Shown here in pieces: positions 6,614-13,999 of a stretch of 14,069 bases of DNA; the first letter of the stretch is position 1; every line of letters starts with the position of its first letter. Origin of the DNA: Lachnospiraceae bacterium (GTDB taxonomy: Bacteria; Bacillota; Clostridia; Lachnospirales; Lachnospiraceae); assembly GCA_021204285.1 (NCBI GenBank), contig JAJPZP010000218.1, positions 1 through 14,069 of the forward strand, in the 5' to 3' direction. The position numbers were made by a program, and so were the translations under genes. Below the pieces are notes generated by a model. The model did no database searches, had not been told where the DNA came from, and saw only the letters and a list, made by a program, of their open reading frames with translations.

Positions 6614-8023
6614 TCAGGCCGTCTTCTGCATGGCCTCATTCAGTTCGCGGAAGGTCCTCACAATCATGTAGACTGCCAGCAGAAAGGTCAGCGCATCCGC
6701 GGCCGGGAAGGAATACAACACGCCGCTGAGACCAAAGGCAAGCGGCAGCAGAATCGGCAGTCCCACGCCGAACACAATCTCACGAACCATCGACAGAACC
6801 ATAGACTGGAATGCCTTTCCCAGGGCCTGCAGGGAAATGAAGGTGCCCTTGTTCAGGGTTGCCAGCGTCATCAGGCAGAGATAGGTACGGAAGCATCGCA
6901 CACCGAATTCCATATAATAAGAACTCTCTCCCGCAGCCCCGAACAACATCAGAATCCCACCTGGGAAGAACTCTACAATCAACGTCGCGACAAAGCCGGT
7001 AATCAATTCCAGAATAAGCAGCAGCTTAAACAACTCCTTCATGCGGTCAGCACGCCGCGCGCCTACATTGTAGCCCATTACCGGGATATTACCTGCCGCG
7101 AGTCCGACCGAGATCGAGATAACAATCTGGAAAAACTTCATGACGATGCCGATGACCGCAAGCGGGATCTGGGAATACTCCTCCAGACCGAAAACCGGGT
7201 CAAGCGCGCCATACTTTGCGACCATATTATTTACAGCGGCCATCGAGGCCACCAGCGAGATCTGTGAGAGGAAACTCGTGACGCCGAGCGGCAGAAACCG
7301 CTTCATCAGATTTCCATAAAAACCAAAGCTTGCCCGCGTGAGCTTCACCGCCTTCATGTGGCACAGATACCAGATCGACGCAAGCGCCGTCAGGATCTGT
7401 CCTGCCACCGTCGCAACCGCGGCTCCCATCATGCCCCAGCCAAAGCCATAGATGAACAGCGGATCCAGAATCAGGTTGACCACTGCGCCCATCAGCGTGC
7501 AGGCCATCGCGAAATGCGGACTGCCATCGGAGCGGATAATCGGATTCAGGCACTGCCCGAACATGTAGAAGGGGACACCCAGTGTGATGTAGAAGAAATA
7601 CTCCTTCGCGAAGACAAAGGTCTGCTCATTGACATGCCCACCGAACGCGCCAAGAATCGGCTCCTGAAAGACCAGATAGAATGCGGTCAGGACGAGGCTG
7701 ACCACGATGCAGAGCAGAACCGAGCAGCCGATGCTCTTATGCGCCTCCTCCTCTTTTCCAGCGCCCAGGCTGATACTGACAAAAGCACAGCAGCCGTCGC
7801 CGATCCAGACCGCCAGCGCCAGCGCCACAACTGTCAGCGGGAAAACCGCCGTGTTGGCCGCATTGCCATAGGAGCCAAGATAGCTCGCGTTCGCGATAAA
7901 AATCTGATCCACGATATTGTAGAGCGCCGCCACCAGCAGCGAGATAATGCAAGGCAGGGAATACTGCAGCATCAGTCTTCCCGGCTTCTCCGTCTCGAGA
8001 TAACTGTTTGTTTTCTGTTCCAT
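6614..8023 (-). CDS. MATE family efflux transporter (second copy)
   Basis: A 469-residue polytopic membrane protein of the MATE family, divergent from the copy at 4112-5461. The N-terminal block is NIVDQIFIANASYLG (36-50), and AVWIGDGCCAFVSISLGAG stands where the other copy has its glycine-rich helix. Later NIPVMGYNVGARR corresponds to the family's mid-protein repeat mark. Some twelve membrane helices are evident. The start is placed at ATG 8021-8023, preceded by AGGAGG with a 9-nt spacer; the open frame extends 30 nt further upstream, through the ribosome binding site, and is rejected. The gene stands alone, with a strong terminator downstream and a long structured leader upstream (plus 8024-8287) that suggests post-initiation control, as expected of an inducible drug-efflux pump. 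Substrate is unknown. Confidence 0.93.
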   Translation of the reverse strand: MEQKTNSYLETEKPGRLMLQYSLPCIISLLVAALYNIVDQIFIANASYLGSYGNAANTAVFPLTVVALALAVWIGDGCCAFVSISLGAGKEEEAHKSIGCSVLLCIVVSLVLTAFYLVFQEPILGAFGGHVNEQTFVFAKEYFFYITLGVPFYMFGQCLNPIIRSDGSPHFAMACTLMGAVVNLILDPLFIYGFGWGMMGAAVATVAGQILTALASIWYLCHMKAVKLTRASFGFYGNLMKRFLPLGVTSFLSQISLVASMAAVNNMVAKYGALDPVFGLEEYSQIPLAVIGIVMKFFQIVISISVGLAAGNIPVMGYNVGARRADRMKELFKLLLILELITGFVATLIVEFFPGGILMLFGAAGESSYYMEFGVRCFRTYLCLMTLATLNKGTFISLQALGKAFQSMVLSMVREIVFGVGLPILLPLAFGLSGVLYSFPAADALTFLLAVYMIVRTFRELNEAMQKTA

Positions 8024-8035
8024 TTTTTCATTCCT

Positions 8036-8069
8036 CCTGTTGCTGCTTCTCAATCATCAAAACAACAGG
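8036..8069 (-). promoter_or_regulatory. Helix overlapping the MATE ribosome binding site
   Basis: In the minus-strand RNA CCUGUUG (plus 8063-8069) is exactly complementary to CAACAGG (plus 8036-8042), whose final AGG is the first half of the AGGAGG ribosome binding site. The 20-nt loop is A/U-rich. Closing this 7-bp helix would reduce ribosome access, a translational on/off switch. Confidence 0.5.
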
Positions 8070-8147
8070 CCACAGACCGCCTGCTTCACAGGCTATATGC
8101 CGCCTATGGCGTCATATGGCTAAGGCTTGATGGGCGTCCCGCCCATC

Positions 8148-8201
8148 TCAAAATGAAAATCCAGCCTTTTGCAGATAAATCTGCACCGTCTGCCTTTTCA
8201 T
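8148..8201 (-). CDS. Possible leader peptide ORF (17 residues) in the MATE leader
   Basis: A mini-ORF reads MKRQTVQIYLQKAGFSF and stops at UGA. Its AUG lies in one arm of the 11-bp CAAAATGAAAA stem and its stop codon in the other, so translation would have to melt that stem. No good ribosome binding site precedes it (only CAGCAGC), so it may be fortuitous. If real, it would be a leader peptide coupling ribosome progress to the downstream structures. Confidence 0.25.
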   Translation of the reverse strand: MKRQTVQIYLQKAGFSF

Positions 8202-8227
8202 TTTGCTGCTGTTCTGTATTGTTGGAC

Positions 8228-8282
8228 AAAAAAGAACGTGCGGCAGGAAACAACCGGACTTACGTTGTTCTTACCACACGTT
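8228..8282 (-). terminator. Terminator-like hairpin at the 5' end of the MATE leader (putative attenuator)
   Basis: Read as minus-strand RNA, AACGUGUGG (plus 8274-8282) pairs with CCGCACGUU (plus 8235-8243), nine pairs with one U-G. It encloses a second 6-bp stem AACAAC/GUUGUU (plus 8264-8269 with 8249-8254). CUUUUUU follows immediately (As at plus 8228-8233), the form of an intrinsic terminator. It starts only about five bases after the predicted transcription start and 200 nt before the MATE gene, so read-through would be needed for expression. Confidence 0.6.
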
Positions 8283-8293
8283 GCACGATGGTT

Positions 8294-8322
8294 ATTTTAA
8301 CAATCGAATTTTTATTTGTCAA
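8294..8322 (-). promoter_or_regulatory. Strong promoter of the second MATE gene
   Basis: On the minus strand a perfect TTGACA (plus 8317-8322), a 17-nt spacer and TAAAAT (plus 8294-8299), with TGT just before the -10 box. The predicted start is near plus 8287, which makes the MATE leader about 260 nt long. Confidence 0.75.
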
Positions 8323-8351
8323 GATTCAGGCTTCCATTTTTTTGCCTGCTG

Positions 8352-8360
8352 TGCTAGAAT
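8352..8360 (+). promoter_or_regulatory. Extended -10 promoter of the MBL-fold hydrolase gene
   Basis: TGC followed by TAGAAT (8352-8360) forms an extended -10 element. No good -35 box sits at the right distance (TTCCAT is nearest). The predicted start near 8367 lies just before the AGGAGG at 8379-8384. It is divergent from the MATE promoter. Confidence 0.5.
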
Positions 8361-8390
8361 AGATCATATGTTCGATTCAGGAGGTAATTG

Positions 8391-9317
8391 ATGGCCAGGG
8401 GCAGAAGAAAGAGACAAAAAAGACATCCCGTGCTTGCTGCCATGATTTTTCTGCTGCTCGGTCTTGCCGGATACCGTGCGGGGCAAAGCGGAGATTTTAT
8501 CACAGTCGGCACCGGTTCCGAAGCATCCGTGGAAGTCACAGAAGCGCTGACCGTCCATTTCATTGATGTGGGACAGGGTGACTGCACACTCATCACGCAG
8601 GGCGGGCACGCGATGCTGATCGACGCCGGAGACAATTCTCAGGGAGAGAATGTTGTCTCCTATCTTAATTACGCAGGCGTTGACGAGCTGGATTATCTGA
8701 TCCTGACACATCCGGATGCCGATCACATCGGCGGCGCAGATGTGGTGTTATATAACATCGACTGCGAGGCCGTACTTGCACCTGACAAAGAGGCGGATAC
8801 GAAGTCCTGGAGCGATGTCGTAGATGCCATGTCCGGGAGAGGTCTTGAAGCTGTCCACCCGCAGCCTGGTGACAGCTATACCCTCGGAGAGGCCGCCTTC
8901 ACCGTTCTTGGTCCCCTGCAGGACTATGAAGACTCCAATGACTGCTCCATCGTCCTGCGCCTGACCCACGGGGACAATTCCTTCCTGTTCACCGGTGATG
9001 CGGAGGAGACAGCAGAGGCTGACATTCTGTCCTCCGGATATACACTGTCTGCCGATGTTCTGAAAGTCGGTCACCACGGCAGCCGCAGCTCGACCAGTGA
9101 CGATTTTCTTGCTGCCATCTCTCCTTCCTGCGCGGTCATCAGCTGCGGGGAGGGAAATGATTACGGCCATCCGCACGCCGCGACATTAAATAAACTGCGC
9201 GCGTCCGGTGTCTCAGTCTACCGCACCGACGAGCAGGGCACGATCGCCGTCACATCCGATGGCAGCAGCCTCTCCTGGAACATGAGTCCGTCCGAGACCT
9301 GGCAGACAGGGGAGTAA
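8391..9317 (+). CDS. ComEC/Rec2-like MBL-fold metallo-hydrolase, membrane-anchored or secreted
   Basis: A 308-residue protein with a basic N-terminus (RGRRKRQKR), one hydrophobic segment (about 14-29), and an extracytoplasmic metallo-beta-lactamase fold. Family motifs are HFIDVGQGDCTLI (56-68), the metal-binding THPDADHIGG (106-115), GDAEE (202-206), VGHHGSRSSTS (226-236) and YGHPH (258-262). These match the C-terminal hydrolase domain of the DNA-uptake protein ComEC, but the competence transmembrane channel is absent, so this is a stand-alone family member. Its likely role is an extracellular nuclease or phosphodiesterase; its part in competence is unproven. AGGAGG at 8379-8384 lies 6 nt from ATG 8391; the TTG at 8388 is a less likely alternative start. 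No convincing terminator follows. Confidence 0.9.
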   Translation: MARGRRKRQKRHPVLAAMIFLLLGLAGYRAGQSGDFITVGTGSEASVEVTEALTVHFIDVGQGDCTLITQGGHAMLIDAGDNSQGENVVSYLNYAGVDELDYLILTHPDADHIGGADVVLYNIDCEAVLAPDKEADTKSWSDVVDAMSGRGLEAVHPQPGDSYTLGEAAFTVLGPLQDYEDSNDCSIVLRLTHGDNSFLFTGDAEETAEADILSSGYTLSADVLKVGHHGSRSSTSDDFLAAISPSCAVISCGEGNDYGHPHAATLNKLRASGVSVYRTDEQGTIAVTSDGSSLSWNMSPSETWQTGE

Positions 9318-9359
9318 AGCACCTGCAACAAATTTTTTTCACAAATTCGACAATAATAT

Positions 9360-9388
9360 TTGCTTTTCTCAGCATTTGCCACTATAAT
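9360..9388 (+). promoter_or_regulatory. Promoter of the S1-domain protein gene
   Basis: TTGCTT (9360-9365), a 17-nt spacer and a perfect TATAAT (9383-9388). The predicted start near 9395 gives a leader of about 30 nt that includes GGGAGG at 9411-9416. Confidence 0.7.
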
Positions 9389-9425
9389 AGAGAAATGGAC
9401 CAAATCTAGTGGGAGGTAATGTGAT

Positions 9426-10151
9426 ATGGAAGAAAACGTGACGATGGACGATCTTAAAGAAGAGATTGATGCATCCTGTGAGACAGCGGAGGCGGAAGCG
9501 CCCGCGGAGGATAAAGGTGTCGATCCGGTATGGGCGACGCTGAAGCAGTACATGGATGAAAAGACGGTTCTGACTGTGAAGATCGGTGGCGTGGTAAACG
9601 GTGGCGTGATCGCCTACGTAGAGAAGGTTCGTGGATTCATCCCCGCGTCCCGTCTGGCGTTAGAGCACGTAGAGGATCTGAATGAATGGCTTCACAAGAA
9701 AGTCAAGGTTCGTGTCATCACCGTTGACCCGGAGAAGAAGCGTCTCGTACTCTCCGCAAGAGAGATCCTGAGAGCCGAGGCCAGAGCTGCCGAACAGGAG
9801 AAACGGAAAGCCGCGTTTGAGCAGACGAAAGTCGGCGATGTCATGGACGGTACCGTTGAGACACTGAAAGAATACGGCGCGTTTGTCCGCCTTGAGAACG
9901 GACTGTCCGGACTGGTACATGTGTCTCAGATCTCCGATAAACGGATTGAGACCCCGGACAAAGTGCTGAGCGAGGGACAGACCGTCAAGGTAAAGGTCAC
10001 TGCGATCAAAGACGGCAAGCTTTCCCTTAGTATGAAAGCTCTCATTGAGAAGCCGGAAAACGGGAAGCAGGACAATGAGCGTTACGAGATGCCGAAGGCG
10101 GAGAAGATTTCTACAAACCTTGGTTCGCTTCTCAAGGACATCAAACTTTAA
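9426..10151 (+). CDS. Protein with two S1 RNA-binding domains (ribosomal protein S1-like)
   Basis: A 241-residue cytoplasmic protein. After an acidic N-terminal extension (residues 1-32) come two S1-type OB-fold domains at about 45-112 and 136-205, joined by an Arg/Glu/Ala-rich helix (113-135). The second domain has the canonical sequence EYGAFVRLENGLSGLVHVSQIS (about 149-170) and ends KLSLSMKAL; the first has RGFIPASRLALE. Full S1 of proteobacteria has six such domains, so this short form is the reduced Firmicutes type and may act in translation or mRNA binding. The basic tail ends SLLKDIKL. ATG 9426 is preceded by GGGAGG with a 9-nt spacer. The gene has its own promoter and a terminator shared with the convergent sulfation operon. 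Confidence 0.92.
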   Translation: MEENVTMDDLKEEIDASCETAEAEAPAEDKGVDPVWATLKQYMDEKTVLTVKIGGVVNGGVIAYVEKVRGFIPASRLALEHVEDLNEWLHKKVKVRVITVDPEKKRLVLSAREILRAEARAAEQEKRKAAFEQTKVGDVMDGTVETLKEYGAFVRLENGLSGLVHVSQISDKRIETPDKVLSEGQTVKVKVTAIKDGKLSLSMKALIEKPENGKQDNERYEMPKAEKISTNLGSLLKDIKL

Positions 10152-10154
10152 GCA

Positions 10155-10262
10155 AAAGTGTATGGTTGTCGCCTGTGGGCGGCATCACCGGGCATAAGAA
10201 AGAGCAGCTTTTCCAAAGCTGCTCTTTCTTATTCACTCTAAGTGTTTACTTCCATACACTTT
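10155..10262. repeat. Outer inverted repeat around the convergent terminator
   Basis: AAAGTGTATGG (10155-10165) recurs as its exact complement CCATACACTTT (10252-10262). The left copy lies just after the S1 gene stop and the right copy is the end of the sulfotransferase coding region (residues encoding SVW). The arms flank the terminator hairpin at 10195-10231, so they are nested. Confidence 0.6.
10195..10231. terminator. Bidirectional terminator between the S1 gene and the sulfation operon
   Basis: A perfect 17-bp inverted repeat (10195-10211 with 10215-10231) has a 3-nt loop. Its core GAGCAGCTTT/AAAGCTGCTC is followed on either strand by a U-rich TTTCTTA, so it can stop transcription from both convergent units. 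Confidence 0.85.
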
Positions 10263-11202
10263 GCAGATCCAGACCGGTCAGACTCTCGAGTTTTCGGATA
10301 TCCGCATCAAAATACTTCATCAGATATTCCCGTGTCTGTGGCAGCACTTTACTCTTATCCGTATCGCGCAACAGCGTTTTCCTCCTCACATCCCGATAGT
10401 ATCTGCGAAACTTCCGATAAAATCCAGGCATCCAGCGCATCGCATAACACAGGTCATAAAGACAATAATTACCTCCCTTTACGAGCCAGAACTGTTTTGC
10501 CCGCCGCCAGGAAATTGCACACTCCGCTCCCTCATTGGACTTTACATGATAATCAATATCATCCACATCCCCAATTCCAAGGAAATCATAGATTTCCCTG
10601 CAGGCGGCATGCTCGTCCTGTATAAATTTCTCAAAGACCACAAACTTCATATTATGCAGGTCAAAGGTATCCAGATATTCACCGATACACGCGGCATAAT
10701 TACTTTGAGAGAGAACAAGGTATTTCAGCCTCTTTTTCATGATCTGAGAACGCCTTCTATCGTGATCGAGGATACTGTGTACATAATGATCAAATCCCTC
10801 CGCATGCCCGTGCACTTTGTCATAATGCAGCACAGAGGCGGGAAGAAAGCCCCGCGCCAGAAAATATCTGTACGCGGAATAGCTGCGGTCAACCGGATTG
10901 CGCATCATGAAAATCATCTTCGTACCCATTGCAAAGTCACGCTTGATCTTTCGCGCGCAACCGCCATAGGTAAGCCCTGCGTTTACCTCGCCAAGGAGAC
11001 GTGTATCGTCCTCCTCGATATGACCAAAATAACGCCATCTGTAAAAGCGTTTCCCCATTATGCTCCAACACGGAACCCTGTAATACATTGGTTCCTTCAC
11101 ATCCCGGCAAAGCGCCACCTGTGGATGCTGCTTTAAAAGCTGATACAGTGTGGTCGTTCCGCATTTTTGAAAGCCCATGCAGACAAAATCTGGATATCCC
11201 AC
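10246..11202 (-). CDS. PAPS-dependent sulfotransferase
   Basis: A 318-residue sulfotransferase-domain protein of the NodH/heparan-sulfate type. The 5'-phosphosulfate loop is GFQKCGTTTLYQLL (10-23), and the 3'-phosphate-binding motif is RNPVDRSYSAY (101-111). GEVNAGLTY (71-79) holds a Glu in the place of the candidate catalytic base. No signal peptide or membrane helix is visible, so it should act in the cytoplasm, transferring sulfate from PAPS to a sugar, lipid or small-molecule acceptor that the sequence does not reveal. The start is GTG at 11200-11202, with AGGAG overlapping the stop codon of cysNC and a 12-nt intergenic gap, which argues for translational coupling to PAPS synthesis. Base composition looks more AT-rich than its neighbours, hinting at separate origin; this is by eye only. 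Confidence 0.9.
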   Translation of the reverse strand: MGYPDFVCMGFQKCGTTTLYQLLKQHPQVALCRDVKEPMYYRVPCWSIMGKRFYRWRYFGHIEEDDTRLLGEVNAGLTYGGCARKIKRDFAMGTKMIFMMRNPVDRSYSAYRYFLARGFLPASVLHYDKVHGHAEGFDHYVHSILDHDRRRSQIMKKRLKYLVLSQSNYAACIGEYLDTFDLHNMKFVVFEKFIQDEHAACREIYDFLGIGDVDDIDYHVKSNEGAECAISWRRAKQFWLVKGGNYCLYDLCYAMRWMPGFYRKFRRYYRDVRRKTLLRDTDKSKVLPQTREYLMKYFDADIRKLESLTGLDLQSVWK

Positions 11203-11214
11203 CTCTATACTCTC

Positions 11215-13083
11215 CTATTCGATACGATCTTTTATATAGGCCAGTATCTCTTCAACACATTCCGCCAGCGGTCTTTGGGAAGTATCAACCACAAGTTCCG
11301 CTCCGTGCGGCGTCTCATACGGGCTGGAAATACCGGTAAAATTGGGAATCTCTCCCTTTCGCGCCTTCTTGTACAGGCCCTTCACATCACGCCGTTCGCA
11401 TTCTTCAAGCGGCGTGCTCACATAGACTTCGACAAACTCTTTCCCGATGATCTCCCGCGCATTCTTCCGGTCGCTTGAGAAGGGTGAGATGAAGGAAGTC
11501 ATCACGATCAGGCCGGCGTCGTTCATCAGCTTCGCCACTTCCGCGATACGGCGGATATTCTCAACACGGTCAGACTCCTCAAAACCGAGATTCTTATTGA
11601 GCCCAAGCCGGATGTTGTCGCCATCCAGAACCATCGTGTGCTTTCCCATCGCTACGAGCCGTTTCTCAAGCTCATTCGCGAGTGCGGACTTGCCTGACCC
11701 GGAAAGGCCTGTGAACCACACGGTCAGCGGCTTCTGGTTCTTCTGCGCACTGCGCAGCTCTTTCGTGACGTCCAGCTTCTGCTCTGTCAGGTTTCTGTCC
11801 CTGCGCAGGGCATTATTAATCGTACCGCAGGCAGAAGTCATATTGCTGATCCGGTCGATCAGCAGGAAGGTCCCAAGCGCACGGTCACAGTCCGCTCCGG
11901 CCTTTTTTCGAAAACGGTTAAAAATTATTTTGTCCGAGACCGAGATATCACAGACTGCAATCCCGTTTTTGCGAATCTGCTTTGCGGGGAGACGCGAACC
12001 GTCGTTCACATCAATCCGGCACTTGATCTTTAACACCGTCGCCGGAAGCACCTTCGTTCCCAGCTTCAGCATATAGTTACGTCCCGCCGTAAGCGGCGCA
12101 TCATCCATCCAGAGCAATGTCGCGCTGAACATGCTGCCCACTTCGAGCGCAGCATTCTTCATGATGACATCACCGCGGGAAACATCGATCTCGCGATCGA
12201 GCTGTACCGTTACCGCCTCTCCCCGACGAATCTTCTTTGTATCGCTCCCGCAGTACAGAAGTCCGCTCACCTGCGCTTTCTCACCGATCGGCCACACCGT
12301 AACCTCATCCCCAAGGCTCAGGGAACCATAAGCAACCTGCCCCTGGAAACCGCGAAACGTGCGGTCGGGACGGCTGACACGCTGCACGGGCAGAGCAAAA
12401 CCGTTTTTCAACTTCTTTTTTGATACATCGATCTGTTCCAGATAATCGAGCAGAACCGGTCCTTCGTACCAGAGCATATTGGTCGATTTCTTTGTAATAT
12501 TGTCGCCTTCCGTCGCAGAGACCGGAATCACCGCAAGGGAGGCCGGCTGAAACTCGCTTGCCAGCCCCCGCAGATCTTTTTCCAGTGAGTAGAAACGGTA
12601 TTTGTCATAATGCGCCAGATCCATTTTATTGACCGCAAAGACAAAGTGACGAATGCCCATCAGCGCACAGATTCGCGTATGCCGCCTCGTCTGGATCAGT
12701 ACTCCCTGCGTCGCGTCCACAAGAATCACTGCAAGATCCGCAAAGGATGCGCCGACTGCCATATTCCGCGTATATTCTTCGTGACCGGGCGTATCCGCCA
12801 CGATGAAGCTGCGATTGTCCGTTGTAAAATAGCGGTAAGCCACGTCAATCGTGATGCCCTGCTCTCTCTCTGCCATCAGACCGTCCAGCAACAGCGAATA
12901 ATCGATCGCCCCGCCGCGGCTGCCGACCTTGCTGTCAAGCTCAAGTGCACGCTCCTGATCTGCATAGATCAACTTCGCATCATAGAGCATGTGACCGATC
13001 AGGGTGGATTTCCCATCGTCCACACTCCCACAGGTAATGAACTTTAAAAGGTCGAGATTTTTATGATCTGCATGTTTTTCCAT
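11215..13083 (-). CDS. cysNC: Bifunctional sulfate adenylyltransferase GTPase subunit / APS kinase (CysN-CysC fusion)
   Basis: A 622-residue fusion. Residues 1 to about 440 are the CysN elongation-factor-like GTPase with G1 GSVDDGKST (19-27), G3 DTPGHEEYTRNM (97-108) and G4 NKMD (152-155), followed by beta-barrel domains. Residues 451-622 are an APS kinase with P-loop GLSGSGKS (459-466), DGDNIR (487-492) and SFISPFSSDR (530-539, containing the family's conserved serine). CysN with CysD makes adenosine 5'-phosphosulfate driven by GTP hydrolysis, and the CysC domain phosphorylates it to PAPS. This is the architecture of rhizobial NodQ. The ATG at 13081-13083 is only 3 nt past the cysD stop, with GGGAGGG inside the cysD end, so the two are coupled. 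All key residues look intact. Confidence 0.95.
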   Translation of the reverse strand: MEKHADHKNLDLLKFITCGSVDDGKSTLIGHMLYDAKLIYADQERALELDSKVGSRGGAIDYSLLLDGLMAEREQGITIDVAYRYFTTDNRSFIVADTPGHEEYTRNMAVGASFADLAVILVDATQGVLIQTRRHTRICALMGIRHFVFAVNKMDLAHYDKYRFYSLEKDLRGLASEFQPASLAVIPVSATEGDNITKKSTNMLWYEGPVLLDYLEQIDVSKKKLKNGFALPVQRVSRPDRTFRGFQGQVAYGSLSLGDEVTVWPIGEKAQVSGLLYCGSDTKKIRRGEAVTVQLDREIDVSRGDVIMKNAALEVGSMFSATLLWMDDAPLTAGRNYMLKLGTKVLPATVLKIKCRIDVNDGSRLPAKQIRKNGIAVCDISVSDKIIFNRFRKKAGADCDRALGTFLLIDRISNMTSACGTINNALRRDRNLTEQKLDVTKELRSAQKNQKPLTVWFTGLSGSGKSALANELEKRLVAMGKHTMVLDGDNIRLGLNKNLGFEESDRVENIRRIAEVAKLMNDAGLIVMTSFISPFSSDRKNAREIIGKEFVEVYVSTPLEECERRDVKGLYKKARKGEIPNFTGISSPYETPHGAELVVDTSQRPLAECVEEILAYIKDRIE

Positions 13084-13086
13084 CGT

Positions 13087-13977
13087 CTAAAAATATCCCT
13101 CCCGCTTTCTTCTCTCCATGCTGCCCGCCGCTTCATGGTCGATCACACGGCTTGTCCGCTCGGAAGAGACGGCACCAAGCGTCTCCTCGACAATTGCATC
13201 AAGCGTGTCCGCCTCCGACTCCACTGCTCCGGTCAGAGGATAGCAACCAAGCGTGCGAAAGCGCACCTTCTTCATCTCGATCTTCTCACCCTCGCGCAGC
13301 TTCATACGCTCATCATCAACCATGATGAGATTGCCGTCACGCTCGACGACCGGACGCTCCTTTGCGAAATAAAGTGGCACGATCTCAATCTTCTCGCGTT
13401 CGATATACTGCCAGATATCCTTCTCCGTCCAGTTGGACAACGGAAAAACGCGGATGCTCTCTCCCTTATGAATGAACGTATTGTATAACTGCCACATCTC
13501 CGGCCGCTGTTTCTTTGGTTCCCATGCGTGTGCACTGTTGCGGAAGGAGAATACACGCTCTTTCGCCCGCGACTTTTCTTCATCACGCCGACCACCACCG
13601 AAAGCCGCCGTAAAACCGTAGAGATCCAACGCATCCTTGAGCGCTTTCGTCTTCATGATATCGGTGTAGGCAGCACCATGATCAAAGGGATTGATCCCCT
13701 GCCGCACGCCCTCCTGATTCGTATAGACGAGCATCTCAATTCCCTTCTCCTTTGCGATACGGTCACGGAAAGCAATCATTTCCTTAAACTTCCACGTCGT
13801 GTCGATATGAAGAAACGGGAAGGGCGGCTTCTCCGGGTAAAATGCTTTCAGCGCCAAATGCAGCATAACCGAGCTGTCCTTGCCGATCGAGTAAAGCATG
13901 ACCGGCTTCTCGCACTCCGCCACGACCTCACGCATGATATAGATGGCCTCGGCCTCCAGTTCGTCCAGATGTGTCAT
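13087..13977 (-). CDS. cysD: Sulfate adenylyltransferase, small (ATP pyrophosphatase) subunit
   Basis: A 296-residue protein of the PP-loop ATP-pyrophosphatase family. The loop reads SIGKDSSVM (30-38), and the family signature [20 protein letters not shown] is at 127-146. It ends with the [11 protein letters not shown] tail typical of CysD/NodP. It forms the catalytic subunit that adenylates sulfate, paired with the CysN half of the next gene. Length is close to the usual 300 residues. The ATG at 13975-13977 follows AGAGGG with a 9-nt spacer. It is the first gene of the visible operon; a hairpin lies in its leader at 14000-14023. No sulfate transporter or sulfite/PAPS reductase gene is seen next to it, though the region upstream is cut by the window edge. 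Confidence 0.96.
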   Translation of the reverse strand: MTHLDELEAEAIYIMREVVAECEKPVMLYSIGKDSSVMLHLALKAFYPEKPPFPFLHIDTTWKFKEMIAFRDRIAKEKGIEMLVYTNQEGVRQGINPFDHGAAYTDIMKTKALKDALDLYGFTAAFGGGRRDEEKSRAKERVFSFRNSAHAWEPKKQRPEMWQLYNTFIHKGESIRVFPLSNWTEKDIWQYIEREKIEIVPLYFAKERPVVERDGNLIMVDDERMKLREGEKIEMKKVRFRTLGCYPLTGAVESEADTLDAIVEETLGAVSSERTSRVIDHEAAGSMERRKREGYF

Positions 13978-13999
13978 CGGTATTTTCCCTCTCTTTAAA

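Larger units (their letters stand above)
8024..8227 (-). promoter_or_regulatory. Long structured 5' leader of the second MATE gene
   Basis: About 200 nt between the terminator-like hairpin and the MATE start are packed with inverted repeats when read as minus-strand RNA. In order, there is an 11-bp stem CAAAATGAAAA/TTTTCATTTTG (plus 8195-8205 with 8149-8159) enclosing a smaller GCAGA/TCTGC hairpin. Next is an 8-bp stem GATGGGCG/CGCCCATC with a GGA loop (plus 8129-8147), then a hairpin of about nine pairs with one mismatch (plus 8095-8117). GCCTG/CAGGC (plus 8079-8093) follows, and finally CCTGTTG/CAACAGG reaches into the ribosome binding site. No known riboswitch class is recognised. The density of helices supports a functional regulatory RNA. 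Confidence 0.6.

Noticed and set aside
7358..8362. 334-residue plus-strand open frame over the second MATE gene and its leader
   Set aside because: It is antisense to a convincing transporter and runs through the structured leader. The residues are those expected from reading the complement.
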